Shown here: one piece after another, positions 24,357 to 32,736 of the stretch
Layout: each line of letters starts with the position of its first letter
Position numbering within the stretch: the stretch's first letter is position 1
NCBI RefSeq assembly: GCF_020166415.1
Contig: NZ_JAIQXV010000022.1
Location: 13,509 to 77,508 of the forward strand
Source of the DNA: Deinococcus multiflagellatus
GTDB taxonomy: Bacteria; Deinococcota; Deinococci; Deinococcales; Deinococcaceae
Direction of reading: 5' to 3'
DNA: 64,000 nt
Notes under the pieces: generated by a model
Database searches by the model: none
What the model was told of the DNA's origin: nothing
The model's input: only the letters and a program-made list of their open reading frames with translations
Made by a program: the position numbers and the translations under genes

Positions 24357-25409
24357 CGGCATAAGTGCAGCCTGATAGGCTGACGGCGTGGCCGAATGGC
24401 ACCCCTCTACTCCCGGGCCCAGCTAGAAGAACGCCGGCTGGCCGCGACGCCCTGGCTGCAAGAGCGCACGTGTTCACACCAAGAGATCGTCCAGCACTTT
24501 GGTGTTTCCGTGCACACTGTCGGCAACAGGAAAAAGCGGTTGAAACGCACCGGCAGTCTTCAAGCGACGGTGACCACTGGACGCCCCGCTCGACTCACCG
24601 CCACCCACCTTAACCAGGTCCGCACCCTCCTGCGGGAGGGTGCACTGCAGCATGGCTTTCCCGACGAGACCTGGACCACCCAGCGAGTCACTGACCTGAT
24701 TGGGCGGAAGTTCGATGTGTGGTATCACCACAATCACGTCCGAAAAATCCTTCGCCAGTTGGGGTTTACGCCTCAAATGCCGGATGGACGTGCGGCTGAG
24801 CGCAATGAACTTCGGATGGCCACCTGGAAAGAACACACGGCACCCGAGTTGAAAAAAAAAGGTCGCTCAGGGCGCGATCCTCGTATATCTGGATGAGGTC
24901 GGCTTCTCGCTGAAAGGCGTGCGTCGCCGCACATGGTCGATCAGGGGCGTGACGCCCCTGGCCACCTTGCCAGCCAACTGGGACAAACTCTCAACGATTG
25001 GGGCGATCACGTCGGACTGACGCTTCTTCCAGCACACGAAGTCCGGCGCCATTCGCAAATGGGATGTCATCCGGTTCTTCCGGCATCTCCTACAGCACAT
25101 ACAGGAAGAGATCGTCGTCGTGCTGGATAACGCCGGGATCCACCGGGCGAAGGCAATACAGTCGTTCGTGCAGCCGCACGAACGACTGTCCTTGGTGTTT
25201 CTGCCGCCTTACGCCCCGGAATTGAATCCTATCGAGCTGGTGTGGGCGTATGTGAAGCGCCATGTGCTGGGCAACTTCTGTGCCCGTTCTGTCGCCGTGC
25301 TGAAAGCGAAGCTCGTGGTGGCTTGGCAGCGCATCCGGTACATCGGGCTTCCTCTTCAGATGATGGGTGGCTCGGTGCACGGCGACGAAGCTGTCTGAGC
25401 ATTATGCCG
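24357..25409. mobile_element. IS630-family insertion sequence (degraded)
   Basis: About 1.05 kb with short inverted ends: CGGCATAA at 24357-24364 and its complement TTATGCCG at 25402-25409. The whole interior is one IS630-type transposase reading frame that has been disrupted. The element sits inside what looks like the remains of another IS630-type gene on the opposite strand. A TA target duplication, expected for this family, is not clearly visible, so the exact ends could be off by some bases. Confidence 0.7.
24396..25398 (+). pseudogene. IS630-family transposase, frameshifted and with an internal stop
   Basis: The first part (from 24396) has the helix-turn-helix (CSHQEIVQHFGVSVHTVGNR) and ends after a run of nine A at 24852-24860. 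The second part continues in the +1 frame: ILVYLDEVGFSLKGVRRRTW (first catalytic D), an in-frame TGA at 25018-25020, then VVVLDNAGIHRA (second D) and LPPYAPELNPIELVW (E), the DDE triad of the family. With eight A the first two parts would be in frame. IS630 relatives can shift frames at A runs, but the TGA makes this copy dead unless read through. Confidence 0.8.
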
Positions 25410-25429
25410 TGCGGCGTGTCAATTGACCC

Positions 25430-25725
25430 ACTAGGGGTGCCATTCTTGGAGGCATCACTCAACCCGACGATACGCTCGGGGGCGAATCGTCGCTGCTACG
25501 TGCCCACGGTGTCGCCGCACAGCCCAACCTGGGAGGCGACGTCACCGAGCGTCGCTGTGGATTGGTCGGCGCTGAGCAAGATGATCTTCGCTCGAGTCGC
25601 CAGACCCCGAGGGGGCTGCGACGACGCACCAATGCTGTCAGCAACTGGCGCTCCTCGGTGGTCAAAATGGGGGCTGGGGATGAGGGGCCACGGTGCATTG
25701 TCCACCTCCCCAATCCAATTCTCAA
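25430..25725 (-). pseudogene. Remnant of a second IS630-type transposase (N-terminal part)
   Basis: Fragments in two minus-strand frames join to an N-terminal domain: LTTEERQLLTALVRR, then ATRAKIILLSADQSTATLGD, VASQVGLCGDTVGT, a TAG in place of the usual Trp/Arg, and QRRFAPERIVGLSDA. This is the start of IS630-type transposases (helix-turn-helix followed by R.RF...R..GL.D). The sequence stops at the other IS630 copy and no catalytic part is present. Confidence 0.65.
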
Positions 25726-25753
25726 ACTCCCAATATTCTTCTACTTCAGACCA

Positions 25754-27244
25754 TTAGTCCTGAGGCGGCCGCGTCAAGCCGAACACGATCATAGCCAGCG
25801 CCAGTGCCAGCGCCGGCCAATCACCAAGCCGGACATACAGTGTGGTCCCATTAAGAAGTTTGGGCCGCACATCCAGAGTTTGCAGCTGATTACCACTCTG
25901 CGCAATCTGGATCGGCTGTCCTAAGTCGTTCACAGCGCCTGCAACACCATTGTTGACACTCCGCACGAGCCAACGCCGGGTTTCGATGGCACGAACTCGG
26001 CCCATCTGAAAGTGCTGCTGGACCCCCCAGCCCTTGTACCAGCCGTCGTTGCTAGGATTCACGAGAACCTGAGCCCCCTGCGCTGCCAATGCACGGGCGA
26101 CGCGGGGAAATACACTGTCATAACAGATATACGCCCCATACTGCACACCATTCAATATCAGTGGTATTGGGCGTGGGTTAGGGATAAGATTCGGAGCCAC
26201 GAAGCCCAAAGGCGTAAGGATTAGGCGGTATACAGGGCCGAAAATGGCCTGGAACGGAAACTCCTCCCCGAAAGGCACGAGTTTTGTTTTGTCGTTTCTA
26301 CTGGTGATCTGTCCAGTTGCGTCGAAGCTCAGCGCCGTATTGTAATCCTGCAAGTCATCAGCGGTCGCCGTTGGCGATAAATACAACGTATAACGACCCG
26401 CCCCACTGATGCCAGGACCGGGAAAGTCAGGACGTGGACCAGGGCGCCCCGGGTAACTCAGTGCCGTTTCACTCCAAACGACTACGCTTCCCGGAGGGCG
26501 ATTCTGACTCGCTTCCCAGGCAACCTGAAACTGTTGCTCGACGGGGACAGACCCGTTCGCGCGTCCGAATGCGTCGAACGTTACGCGCATGACCCGCATG
26601 GGTTGTTCGGGACCGTTGCCAGGCGAGCGGGTCAAGCCGTAGCCAAGGGCGGCCACCCAGGCGACAGCAGTGAGCAGAATGGGGCATAGAGGGTGTTTTC
26701 CGTTCTGCTGGATTTCGATCCAGGCGTGAGCAAAGCTGGCTGCTGTGAGGCTCACGAGCACACTGCAAAGAAGCACACCACCCAGATCGGCAATCTGGAT
26801 AGCGAGCGTGGGAAGTAGCGTGTAACCCAGGGTGGGCCAGGGGAACGCGAGCGGGCCGAGGAACCGCAGCCACTCTAGGAGCACCCACGCGCCCGCCATC
26901 GTCCATATGCGCCCAGTGTGGCTGCGGGTGATCCTGAAGGCAACAAAGGCCGCACTAGCCAGGAAAGCTCCCTCCAGGGCAAAGAGGAGCAGCGATGCAG
27001 CGGCCAACGGTGGAAAGTCTGGTACGAGGTTGAGAAGGAAGGCGCCGAGCCACCACAGGTGTAAGCCAAAATATCCCAGTCCCACCCAGAAGCCCCGACC
27101 GAAAGCTTGCCGTGGCCTAGGAGCAGACGCGATAAATAGCAGGATTAGGGCAAGCGGTAAGAAAGCAGCGGCACTCCAGGGCAACGGCAGGCCGCAGGCA
27201 GCTAATAATAAGCCGAGCAAGAGACCAGTGACTGGATTGGGCAT
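25754..27244 (-). CDS. lnt: Apolipoprotein N-acyltransferase
   Basis: 496 residues, full length. An N-terminal block of six or more membrane helices is followed by the nitrilase-like periplasmic domain and a last helix (WPALALALAMIVFGL). The catalytic triad is visible: E259 in VVWSETALSY, K319 in NDKTKLVPFGEEF, and C374 in AYICYDSVFP. The enzyme adds the third acyl chain to lipoprotein N-terminal Cys. The motif after Cys is YD rather than the usual YE. The gene lies alone between two IS630 relics inside a prophage, moderately less GC-rich than the phage genes, so it was probably carried in. It could be a second copy or a relocated chromosomal gene. Confidence 0.9.
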   Translation of the reverse strand: MPNPVTGLLLGLLLAACGLPLPWSAAAFLPLALILLFIASAPRPRQAFGRGFWVGLGYFGLHLWWLGAFLLNLVPDFPPLAAASLLLFALEGAFLASAAFVAFRITRSHTGRIWTMAGAWVLLEWLRFLGPLAFPWPTLGYTLLPTLAIQIADLGGVLLCSVLVSLTAASFAHAWIEIQQNGKHPLCPILLTAVAWVAALGYGLTRSPGNGPEQPMRVMRVTFDAFGRANGSVPVEQQFQVAWEASQNRPPGSVVVWSETALSYPGRPGPRPDFPGPGISGAGRYTLYLSPTATADDLQDYNTALSFDATGQITSRNDKTKLVPFGEEFPFQAIFGPVYRLILTPLGFVAPNLIPNPRPIPLILNGVQYGAYICYDSVFPRVARALAAQGAQVLVNPSNDGWYKGWGVQQHFQMGRVRAIETRRWLVRSVNNGVAGAVNDLGQPIQIAQSGNQLQTLDVRPKLLNGTTLYVRLGDWPALALALAMIVFGLTRPPQD

Positions 27245-27275
27245 CGCTTCGCCAATATAGGGAATACAAGCGAAC

Positions 27276-27404
27276 TCAAACCGCCTGTGACGACAGTTTG
27301 GCCAGACGGTCCTCCGGCGATTCTGTTTCTGCCTGGGCGATGGCCAGCGCGGCAGGCAACCGGCGTTTGAATTCTTCCGGGGTTAATGGGGTGGTCACGT
27401 TCAT
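27276..27404 (-). CDS. Small (42-aa) hypothetical protein
   Basis: ATG at 27404 with GGAGGAAGTG upstream. The product starts MNVTTPLTPEEFKRRLPAAL and is acidic and helical to the end (ETESPEDRLAKLSSQAV). The strong ribosome-binding site and protein-like composition support it. Same strand as the phage early genes; it is the last one before the lnt insertion. Unknown role. Confidence 0.6.
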   Translation of the reverse strand: MNVTTPLTPEEFKRRLPAALAIAQAETESPEDRLAKLSSQAV

Positions 27405-27435
27405 CACTTCCTCCAGGCCAGCGGTTGCTGGCCAG

Positions 27436-27675
27436 TCACTCACACACGTCCGGCAGGACCGGCCGCAGGCCCAGTTCAGTGATCAGGTGCGGCTCCTGGT
27501 CATGGATGGGGACGGACCCGGTCTGGCCGCGCAGGCGCCGGGCGGCGCGCACCTGCGCCAGCTGCAAGGGCAGCCCCTCATCAAGAGCGCGGCTGATCTC
27601 CCGCAACCGAACACGCCGCCGCTTGAGGTGCGTGTCCTCCCGCGCCGCTCGCCGCGCTTTGCTGCTGCGGCTCAC
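27436..27675 (-). CDS. Small basic hypothetical phage protein
   Basis: 79 residues from a GTG that overlaps the upstream stop (GTGA). Arg-rich first half (SRSSKARRAAREDTHLKRRR), then a helix and LITELGLRPVLPDVCE. Might bind nucleic acid. No family recognised. Confidence 0.5.
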   Translation of the reverse strand: MSRSSKARRAAREDTHLKRRRVRLREISRALDEGLPLQLAQVRAARRLRGQTGSVPIHDQEPHLITELGLRPVLPDVCE

Positions 27676-27920
27676 CGGCGCTGCACCTGCCCCATGGGGC
27701 AGCCCGACCAGCACGACCCACGGGCGCCACAGCAGCGGCACGGCGTGGCTAGGAGGGGCTGGGGTTCAGGCACGCGGGGGATGGGCTGGCCCGATCGGTC
27801 AAGGAACTGCATCCCAGACCCACAACAGACCGGGCAGGTCACCGAACGAGGCCAGGGCCACTGCCAGCGCACCACCTTCCGCAGGCCCCCGCACCCCTCG
27901 CGCACGCGGTACACCCCCAT
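27672..27920 (-). CDS. Small zinc-ribbon-like phage protein
   Basis: 82 residues; ATG preceded by AGAGG. Has CPVCCGSGMQFLDRSG and a second set PCRCCGARGSCWSGCPMG, similar to the CxxCxGxG repeats of the DnaJ cysteine-rich domain. Phage early regions often encode such mini zinc proteins. A longer upstream frame overlaps the preceding gene and is not supported. Confidence 0.55.
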   Translation of the reverse strand: MGVYRVREGCGGLRKVVRWQWPWPRSVTCPVCCGSGMQFLDRSGQPIPRVPEPQPLLATPCRCCGARGSCWSGCPMGQVQRR

Positions 27921-27930
27921 CAGAACCTCT

Positions 27931-28623
27931 TCACCCGCTGCCACCGCTGTCGGTGGAGGACGAGCTGCCACTGTCACTGCTCCCCGCGCTGGACGAGTCG
28001 CTGCCCCCCGAACTCGGCGAGTCCGGCGTGGACAGGCTGGGACGGTCCTCACTCGGGCCAGGCACGTTCCCCTGGGGGACGTCCTGCAGGAACAGGGCGG
28101 CATAGAACGCGTCACCACTGCTGGGCGTCTCCGAACTGCTGGACCCCGTTGACCGCGTCAGGGGGGCCGTGCTGATCCGAGGTGTGATCGCCCGGATCGG
28201 TGGTGTGGCGCTGACCGGCTCGGGACGACGGACCTCCGGCACCCAGCTGAGGGTCGGCCTGGGCCTCGGCACCAACCGAGGGAGCAACTGGCCGGCGCTC
28301 ACAGACGCCACCTGGGCCTGCACAGACCGCTTCTCCGCTTCGAAATGCAGGCGCAGCGCCTGGGCGTGCTGCCTGGGGTGGGTGCGCGCAAGGCGGAGGT
28401 CCTCGTCAATGGCGCTTAGACGCTCCTCCACCCGCGCGTGCATGGCATCCATAGCTTCGCGGTGCGCTTTCCGGGCAGACCAGATCAGGTACAAGCTCCC
28501 GCTGATGAGCGCCGCCAGAACGGGACGAACCCATAATCTGACTGGCTCCGGCAGGAACACCACGACCAGCGAAGCGGCCACCGTGCCGATCAATGCTGCC
28601 AACAGGATGCGAAGAACCGTCAT
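27931..28623 (-). CDS. Phage membrane protein with Ser-rich tail
   Basis: 230 residues. Two N-terminal membrane helices (ILLAALIGTVAASLVVVFL and VRPVLAALISGSLYLIWSA), a charged coiled coil (MDAMHARVEERLSAIDEDLR), a basic Pro-rich region and a C-terminal run of Ser, Asp and Gly (SGGSDSSSAGSSDSGSSSS). Unknown role, perhaps superinfection or membrane anchoring. Confidence 0.6.
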   Translation of the reverse strand: MTVLRILLAALIGTVAASLVVVFLPEPVRLWVRPVLAALISGSLYLIWSARKAHREAMDAMHARVEERLSAIDEDLRLARTHPRQHAQALRLHFEAEKRSVQAQVASVSAGQLLPRLVPRPRPTLSWVPEVRRPEPVSATPPIRAITPRISTAPLTRSTGSSSSETPSSGDAFYAALFLQDVPQGNVPGPSEDRPSLSTPDSPSSGGSDSSSAGSSDSGSSSSTDSGGSG

Positions 28624-28646
28624 AGAAACCTCCAGAGGAAAGGGGC

Positions 28647-29033
28647 TCAGCGTTCACGGGCGAGCTCGGCGGCCGCTGCACGGGCCGCTTCGACACCCAA
28701 CTCGTGTTCAACTCGGCGCAGGTATGGGGTGACCACCTCGCGGTGCCACAGGTCTTTCAGGCGCAGCTCGCCGTGACCAGTCAGCACCAGGCCGTGCCGG
28801 CCGCCCTGCCGCTTCGCCTGGGTCCAAGACTCTTTCGCAATCGCGTCCCAGGCGCGCATGGCCGCGGCACTGGGGTGACCGGCACGGCCCAGCACCGTGA
28901 ACTGGGGATACAGCTGGACGACGCGGGCCACGGCGTCAAGCAGCGTGGTGGGCTCGCGGTCGTTGAGCCGACGCAGCAAGTGATGTTCAGAGGACAGAGA
29001 AAACGGGTTGATCACGAGCAGGGGGCGGGTCAA
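28647..29033 (-). CDS. Hypothetical phage protein
   Basis: 128 residues from a TTG that overlaps the preceding stop (TTGA) with GGAG upstream; the longer open frame is a shadow of the preceding gene. LLVINPFSLSSEHHLLRRLN, QLYPQFTVLGRAGHPSAAAM and WTQAKRQGGRHGLVLTGHGE suggest an alpha/beta fold. No family recognised. Confidence 0.55.
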   Translation of the reverse strand: MTRPLLVINPFSLSSEHHLLRRLNDREPTTLLDAVARVVQLYPQFTVLGRAGHPSAAAMRAWDAIAKESWTQAKRQGGRHGLVLTGHGELRLKDLWHREVVTPYLRRVEHELGVEAARAAAAELARER

Positions 29034-29275
29034 GTTGCAGGGTCTCCTTTTGGGGTGAAATCGGCGCAGCGGCCGTCCGGGTGGGTGTACAGGGTGCGGC
29101 CATAGGCGGTGACCTCGCCGCTGTACGCGATGTGGCGGGGTCGCCGGCAATTGCGGAAGGTGTGCGCGCCCGGCATCTCGGCGCGCAGGGCGCTGGGGGG
29201 CAGATGCTGCCCCCAGCTCAGGCAGGCCTGACACGCGGCCCCAGCCGGCGCCCGGATCTCGCGGGCGAACCTCAC
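29030..29275 (-). CDS. Small Cys/His-containing phage protein
   Basis: 81 residues from a GTG overlapping the upstream stop. Possible zinc ligands in AACQACLSWGQH, then FRNCRRPRHIAYSGEVTAYG and a final HPDGRCADFTPKGD. Unknown. Confidence 0.5.
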   Translation of the reverse strand: MRFAREIRAPAGAACQACLSWGQHLPPSALRAEMPGAHTFRNCRRPRHIAYSGEVTAYGRTLYTHPDGRCADFTPKGDPAT

Positions 29276-29517
29276 TCGTTCCCCGCGGGGAACAGCAGAA
29301 ACTGGCCGCCCAGGTTCGCCAGCCGGCGCTTTTTCGCGGCATTGGCGTCCTTCTGGGACCGTGTCGCGTGGCGGCTGTACAGGTTGCAGCTGGCCCACCC
29401 CGCCGGGGTGCGGTAGCGCAAGGTGGCGACCGGGCCCTCGGTGGGGGAGAGGCCCAGCTTTTTCAGGGCGGTGCGACTGGCCAGATGCGGCGGGCAGGTC
29501 GAGTACTCGGGCAGCAT
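29272..29517 (-). CDS. Small basic phage protein
   Basis: 81 residues; ATG at 29517 behind GGAGGTGAT. YSTCPPHLASRTALKKLGLS, LRYRTPAGWASCNLYSRHAT and RSQKDANAAKKRRLANLGGQ. Overlaps the next gene. Many small phage-encoded zinc or RNA-binding proteins look like this; no family named. Confidence 0.55.
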   Translation of the reverse strand: MLPEYSTCPPHLASRTALKKLGLSPTEGPVATLRYRTPAGWASCNLYSRHATRSQKDANAAKKRRLANLGGQFLLFPAGNE

Positions 29518-29598
29518 GGGGATCACCTCCAGAAGCAGGGGCGCGGCCCTCTTCCTCAGCGGATGGGGGCCGCGCCAGGCGAACGGGGCGGGGGCTGG

Positions 29599-30036
29599 TC
29601 AGAGCGAGATGCCGCGCAGGGTGCTGCGGCTCACCGCCAGGGCGGCACCCAGGGTGTCAAGGTTGTGCCCCGCTTCTTCCTGCCCAGTCGCGGGCAGGCA
29701 CTGGCGCAGCAGGGCCTGCCGCTCCGGTAAGGGCGAGCGCCCGCGCAGCAGCTGCGCCACCACTAGGGCGGCAGCGAATTCCACCTCGCGCGGCGTGGGC
29801 GTCCAGGGCGTGACCACCGTGTTACCGAGCAGCCGCGTTTCCCAGGGCTGCAGCTGGGACTGCACCTCCGGGCTGAGCCGCCGCGTGCCGGGCCACGTCG
29901 CGCCGGCCGGCAGGGTCACGCTGTCGTGCAGGCCGATCACCACGGCCACGCCCTGCAGCACGGTGAAAGGCTGGGCCGGGTCAGGCCCGGGGATGCGGCG
30001 GCGGTAGGGCAGGGCATTCTCGCGGGCGACCGTCAC
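29599..30036 (-). CDS. Hypothetical phage protein
   Basis: 145 residues. VLQGVAVVIGLHDSVTLPAG, a central part with PWTPTPREVEFAAALVVAQL, and a C-terminal helix pair ending LAVSRSTLRGISL. No family recognised; overlaps the gene upstream by ATGA. Confidence 0.55.
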   Translation of the reverse strand: MTVARENALPYRRRIPGPDPAQPFTVLQGVAVVIGLHDSVTLPAGATWPGTRRLSPEVQSQLQPWETRLLGNTVVTPWTPTPREVEFAAALVVAQLLRGRSPLPERQALLRQCLPATGQEEAGHNLDTLGAALAVSRSTLRGISL

Positions 30037-30218
30037 AGGTCCGCCCCGAAGATGCGCAGCACCGTCTCCATGTCCAGCGGTCTGGGCAGGGCCGGGCGGG
30101 TCAGGGCCTGCAGGCGCTGCTGGGCGCCGGGGGCCTCGGGGCCGTGGCAGTTGAGTTCCTCGTCGGCCTCGGCCTGCAGGGAACGCAGATCCAGGGCCAG
30201 GTCATCGGGGGCGGTCAT
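30033..30218 (-). CDS. Small acidic phage protein
   Basis: 61 residues from an ATG with GGAGGTG 6-7 nt upstream. MTAPDDLALDLRSLQAEADE, two short helices, and a Pro-rich joint. Unknown. Confidence 0.5.
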   Translation of the reverse strand: MTAPDDLALDLRSLQAEADEELNCHGPEAPGAQQRLQALTRPALPRPLDMETVLRIFGADL

Positions 30219-30307
30219 GGGGGGCACCTCCAACGAAAAGCCCCGCGCCGGCCGGGAGGGCCAGAACGGGGGAAGGAACGCGCCCCATAGGGCGCGGCGT
30301 GGCCCCT

Positions 30308-30562
30308 TCAGCAGGGGCGCAGCTGGTGACGGAACCGGCCATCCGCGAGCGGCAACACGGTCTCGATGAGGTAGTCGCGCCCCTGCAGGCGGACGCGGTG
30401 GCCGACCGGGGCGAGTGGATCTGCGCCGATGTACACCACGGGGCCACCCGCCAGGTGGCGCCGCGTGAACCGCGCGTGGGTCCAGGCCCCCACATGGAAG
30501 AGGAGCGTGGTGGTGACGGAAGCGAGGAGGTTGAGGCCGAAGTTCAGAACGATGTCGTCCAT
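30308..30562 (-). CDS. Small membrane-anchored phage protein
   Basis: 84 residues. N-terminal membrane helix (LNFGLNLLASVTTTLLFHVG) and a small beta-rich domain (AGGPVVYIGADPLAPVGHRV, DYLIETVLPLADGRF). No family recognised. Confidence 0.55.
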   Translation of the reverse strand: MDDIVLNFGLNLLASVTTTLLFHVGAWTHARFTRRHLAGGPVVYIGADPLAPVGHRVRLQGRDYLIETVLPLADGRFRHQLRPC

Positions 30563-30621
30563 GTCCTGAGCTTGTGGGGTGCCCCGGGCACGCCGCTGGC
30601 GCTCATTTCAGCGGGAGTCGG

Positions 30622-30837
30622 TCATGCGGGGTCCTCGGGGATAAAGGGCGCGGGGGTGCAGCGGGTCATGATCGGCGTGCCGGGCCACCCCAGGACGCAG
30701 CTGCAGGGCAGGCGCAGGCCGTAGGGGTCCGGGCCCTGGATCTGGCCGTGGCCGGCGCAGAACGGGCAGGCCGGGTCAGGGTCAGCCACAATCTGGAACG
30801 TGGTCCAGCGCTGGGCGAGCTGCTCACGGGTGGGCAT
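30622..30837 (-). CDS. Small zinc-finger-like phage protein
   Basis: 71 residues. PACPFCAGHGQIQ and LRLPCSCVLGWPG give two Cys pairs in a CxxC ... CxC arrangement with the xGxG typical of DnaJ-like zinc motifs. Lies right after the replication initiator gene. Confidence 0.55.
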   Translation of the reverse strand: MPTREQLAQRWTTFQIVADPDPACPFCAGHGQIQGPDPYGLRLPCSCVLGWPGTPIMTRCTPAPFIPEDPA

Positions 30838-30873
30838 GGAGGCCTCCTGAACTCACCCCGCGGGGTGGGGACG

Positions 30874-32469
30874 CTACGCGCTGGCGCGGGCGCCGGGCCG
30901 GTAGAGGCGGTTGAACTCCAGCAGCAGGATGCGCTCACCGTTGTCCAGCACCACGAAGCCGCCGGACTGTTCCTTGACCTGCACGATCAGCCCTGTGCCG
31001 GTGTGGTGATACAGGGCCCCAGCGGGGATGCCGCCGCTCGTCTCCTGGGGCAGTTCTGGGGCCTGCTCCAGCCGGCCGAGCCAGCCCAGCTGCACCTGCC
31101 GGTCCCGGTGCACCGTGACGTCCTCGCCGCTCACCAGTCGGATCTGGTACAGGCCAGCCTTCACGGCCTGCACCACGCCAGGCTGTTCCTTGACCGTGCA
31201 GCCGTCCCCGACCCGGAAGTTGGGGTCCGCGATGGTCGGGCCAGTGGGCTTCTCGATCTTCACCGCGCCCACCAGACGGTCCAGGGCGCGGAAAAACAGC
31301 GTGCTCATGTTGCCGCCCCCCGCCCCGGCCTCGCGGCTGGCGGTCTGCCCGGCGAGGTGGATCTCGTCCAGGTCCAGGCGCAGCCACCACTCCGAGCGGG
31401 GGATCTGGTTGGTGCGCGACTTCTCGCCGATGGTCTTGCGGGTGAGTTCGCCCCCGTACTCGATCATCGCCTGGAATTCGGCGCTGCTGCGGGCTTTCAG
31501 GGGCCGCGCTTCCAGCTCCGCACGCGGCAGGGGCACCAGATCGTCGACCGCGTCCAGGGCCGGCGCGGCGGCCGGAACCTGTTCAACTGCTTTGACTGAA
31601 TCTGCGCTGCTTGTCTTGCCCCTTGATCTGGCCTGGTTCCGTGAGGGGATGCCTCCCCTGGCCGCGTTAGCGGCCCCGCCGTCAGGCGGCCCCTGGTCTG
31701 ACGGCCCCGGCGCTGGAGGGACGATCTGGGTTGAAGGCGCAGCCTCCCCCGAGGAGGAGGAGCCACCTCCACCTGAAGACTGGCGGGGCTGTTCCCCCTC
31801 TCCTCCTCTTTCCTTTCCTTGTTCTTCCCCCTTTTCTTTGTGTGTTCCGGAGACCGCTACACCCCTGTTCCGGGAATCGCTACACCCCTGTTCCGATTTC
31901 CGGAACAGGTTTTCTCCGAAGAAGCCCCCGAAGCCGGAAAAACCTGTGTTGATTCCCGGAACAGGGTTTTTCGTGTCCTGAGAAAAACCTGTGTCGGTTT
32001 CCGGAACAGGTTTTTTTGGGCGTCCTGGACCACGTTTCTGCGCCTGCTTTTCCTGCAGGGACGCGAGGTAGGCCGCGTGGAGCCGGCTGAGCTCGTCAAA
32101 ATCCACCCACCAGGTTTCCGGTCGGGACGTTTTCTGGTCTCCTGGCACGTTGCTGAACACCCGGGGCAAGGCCTGCAGAAGGTCATCCTTCGCCGACTGG
32201 AATCGCCCCGCACTCCACTTGGTGACGGTCTTGGTGTACCGGGCGGAGAGCCGGGCGCCACGGTCGCCCTCGCCGGCCCAGCTGATGATCAGGTAGGCCA
32301 GCACGAAGACGTCGCTCCCAGCTACAGGCATCAGTTCGTCGCGGAGGTAGTTCGGAACGATGGTGAATCCATAGTTAAAGTTGCCCTTGGCCTTGACGGC
32401 CAGGGGGGTTGCAGCGCCGTTGGTACCGGCTGAATCTGAACTCACGGGATGGTCCTCGGACGGCTCCAC
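30874..32469 (-). CDS. Phage replication initiator (O-like) with embedded origin repeats
   Basis: 531 residues. Residues about 25-125 look like a winged helix of the kind found in phage replication proteins (GFTIVPNYLRDELMPV, VFVLAYLIISWAGEGDRGAR, TKTVTKWSAGRFQSA). Residues 140-270 are disordered and partly repetitive (KPVPETDTGF, NPVPGINTGF) because the DNA there is an array of repeats. The rest includes EYGGELTRKTIGEKSRTNQI and two SH3-like strand segments with KVGDGCTV-type and LYHHTGTGLIVQVKEQ patterns. Initiators whose own gene holds the origin are known from lambda O and its relatives. Function assigned from this arrangement and position in the early block. Confidence 0.65.
   Translation of the reverse strand: MEPSEDHPVSSDSAGTNGAATPLAVKAKGNFNYGFTIVPNYLRDELMPVAGSDVFVLAYLIISWAGEGDRGARLSARYTKTVTKWSAGRFQSAKDDLLQALPRVFSNVPGDQKTSRPETWWVDFDELSRLHAAYLASLQEKQAQKRGPGRPKKPVPETDTGFSQDTKNPVPGINTGFSGFGGFFGENLFRKSEQGCSDSRNRGVAVSGTHKEKGEEQGKERGGEGEQPRQSSGGGGSSSSGEAAPSTQIVPPAPGPSDQGPPDGGAANAARGGIPSRNQARSRGKTSSADSVKAVEQVPAAAPALDAVDDLVPLPRAELEARPLKARSSAEFQAMIEYGGELTRKTIGEKSRTNQIPRSEWWLRLDLDEIHLAGQTASREAGAGGGNMSTLFFRALDRLVGAVKIEKPTGPTIADPNFRVGDGCTVKEQPGVVQAVKAGLYQIRLVSGEDVTVHRDRQVQLGWLGRLEQAPELPQETSGGIPAGALYHHTGTGLIVQVKEQSGGFVVLDNGERILLLEFNRLYRPGARASA
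31843..32017. repeat. Iteron array (candidate phage origin) inside the initiator gene
   Basis: TGTTCCG occurs at 31843, 31866 and 31889, exactly 23 bp apart; two of the units share 18 identical bases (CGCTACACCCCTGTTCCG). It then appears inverted as CGGAACA at 31901, 31957 and 32002, where the flanking AAAAACCTGTGT and AGGTTTTT are also repeated with a 45-bp period. A polypyrimidine tract (31796-31840, plus strand) borders the array and could be the melting region. Regular phasing near helical turns and location in the initiator gene mirror the lambda origin. Confidence 0.65.
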
Positions 32470-32615
32470 CGCAGGGCGGTGGCGATAGGCTTCGGCTCGC
32501 GCCGCTGCTGGTGTCGTTGACCAGCACCCCGTAGACCGTCTAAACTACGGGTAAGCCGCTAGCTTCCAGTGGAAGCCAGATGGTTCAGAGCCCCTCAAAA
32601 ACTCTGCGTCCCTGT

Positions 32616-32646
32616 GAATGCTCAGTGTTTCCAGCACTGGGCATTC
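32616..32646. terminator. 12-bp hairpin upstream of the initiator gene
   Basis: GAATGCTCAGTG, a 7-nt loop, and CACTGGGCATTC (one G-T pair). It lies in a 267-bp space between two leftward early genes, so it may end the first early transcript or be an antitermination point. No T tract visible. Confidence 0.4.
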
Positions 32647-32736
32647 GCCTTTCAGGCAGTTGTAATCGGTGCCTTACCGGGGTAGGGGCAGAGTATCACG
32701 CGGTTTTGTCGATGGTGGCGCATGCACGGTTGTGCC

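Noticed and set aside
31843..32017. Repeats considered as a CRISPR array
   Set aside because: Repeat unit is 7-18 bp, partly inverted, inside a coding frame, with no uniform spacers and no cas genes in the window.
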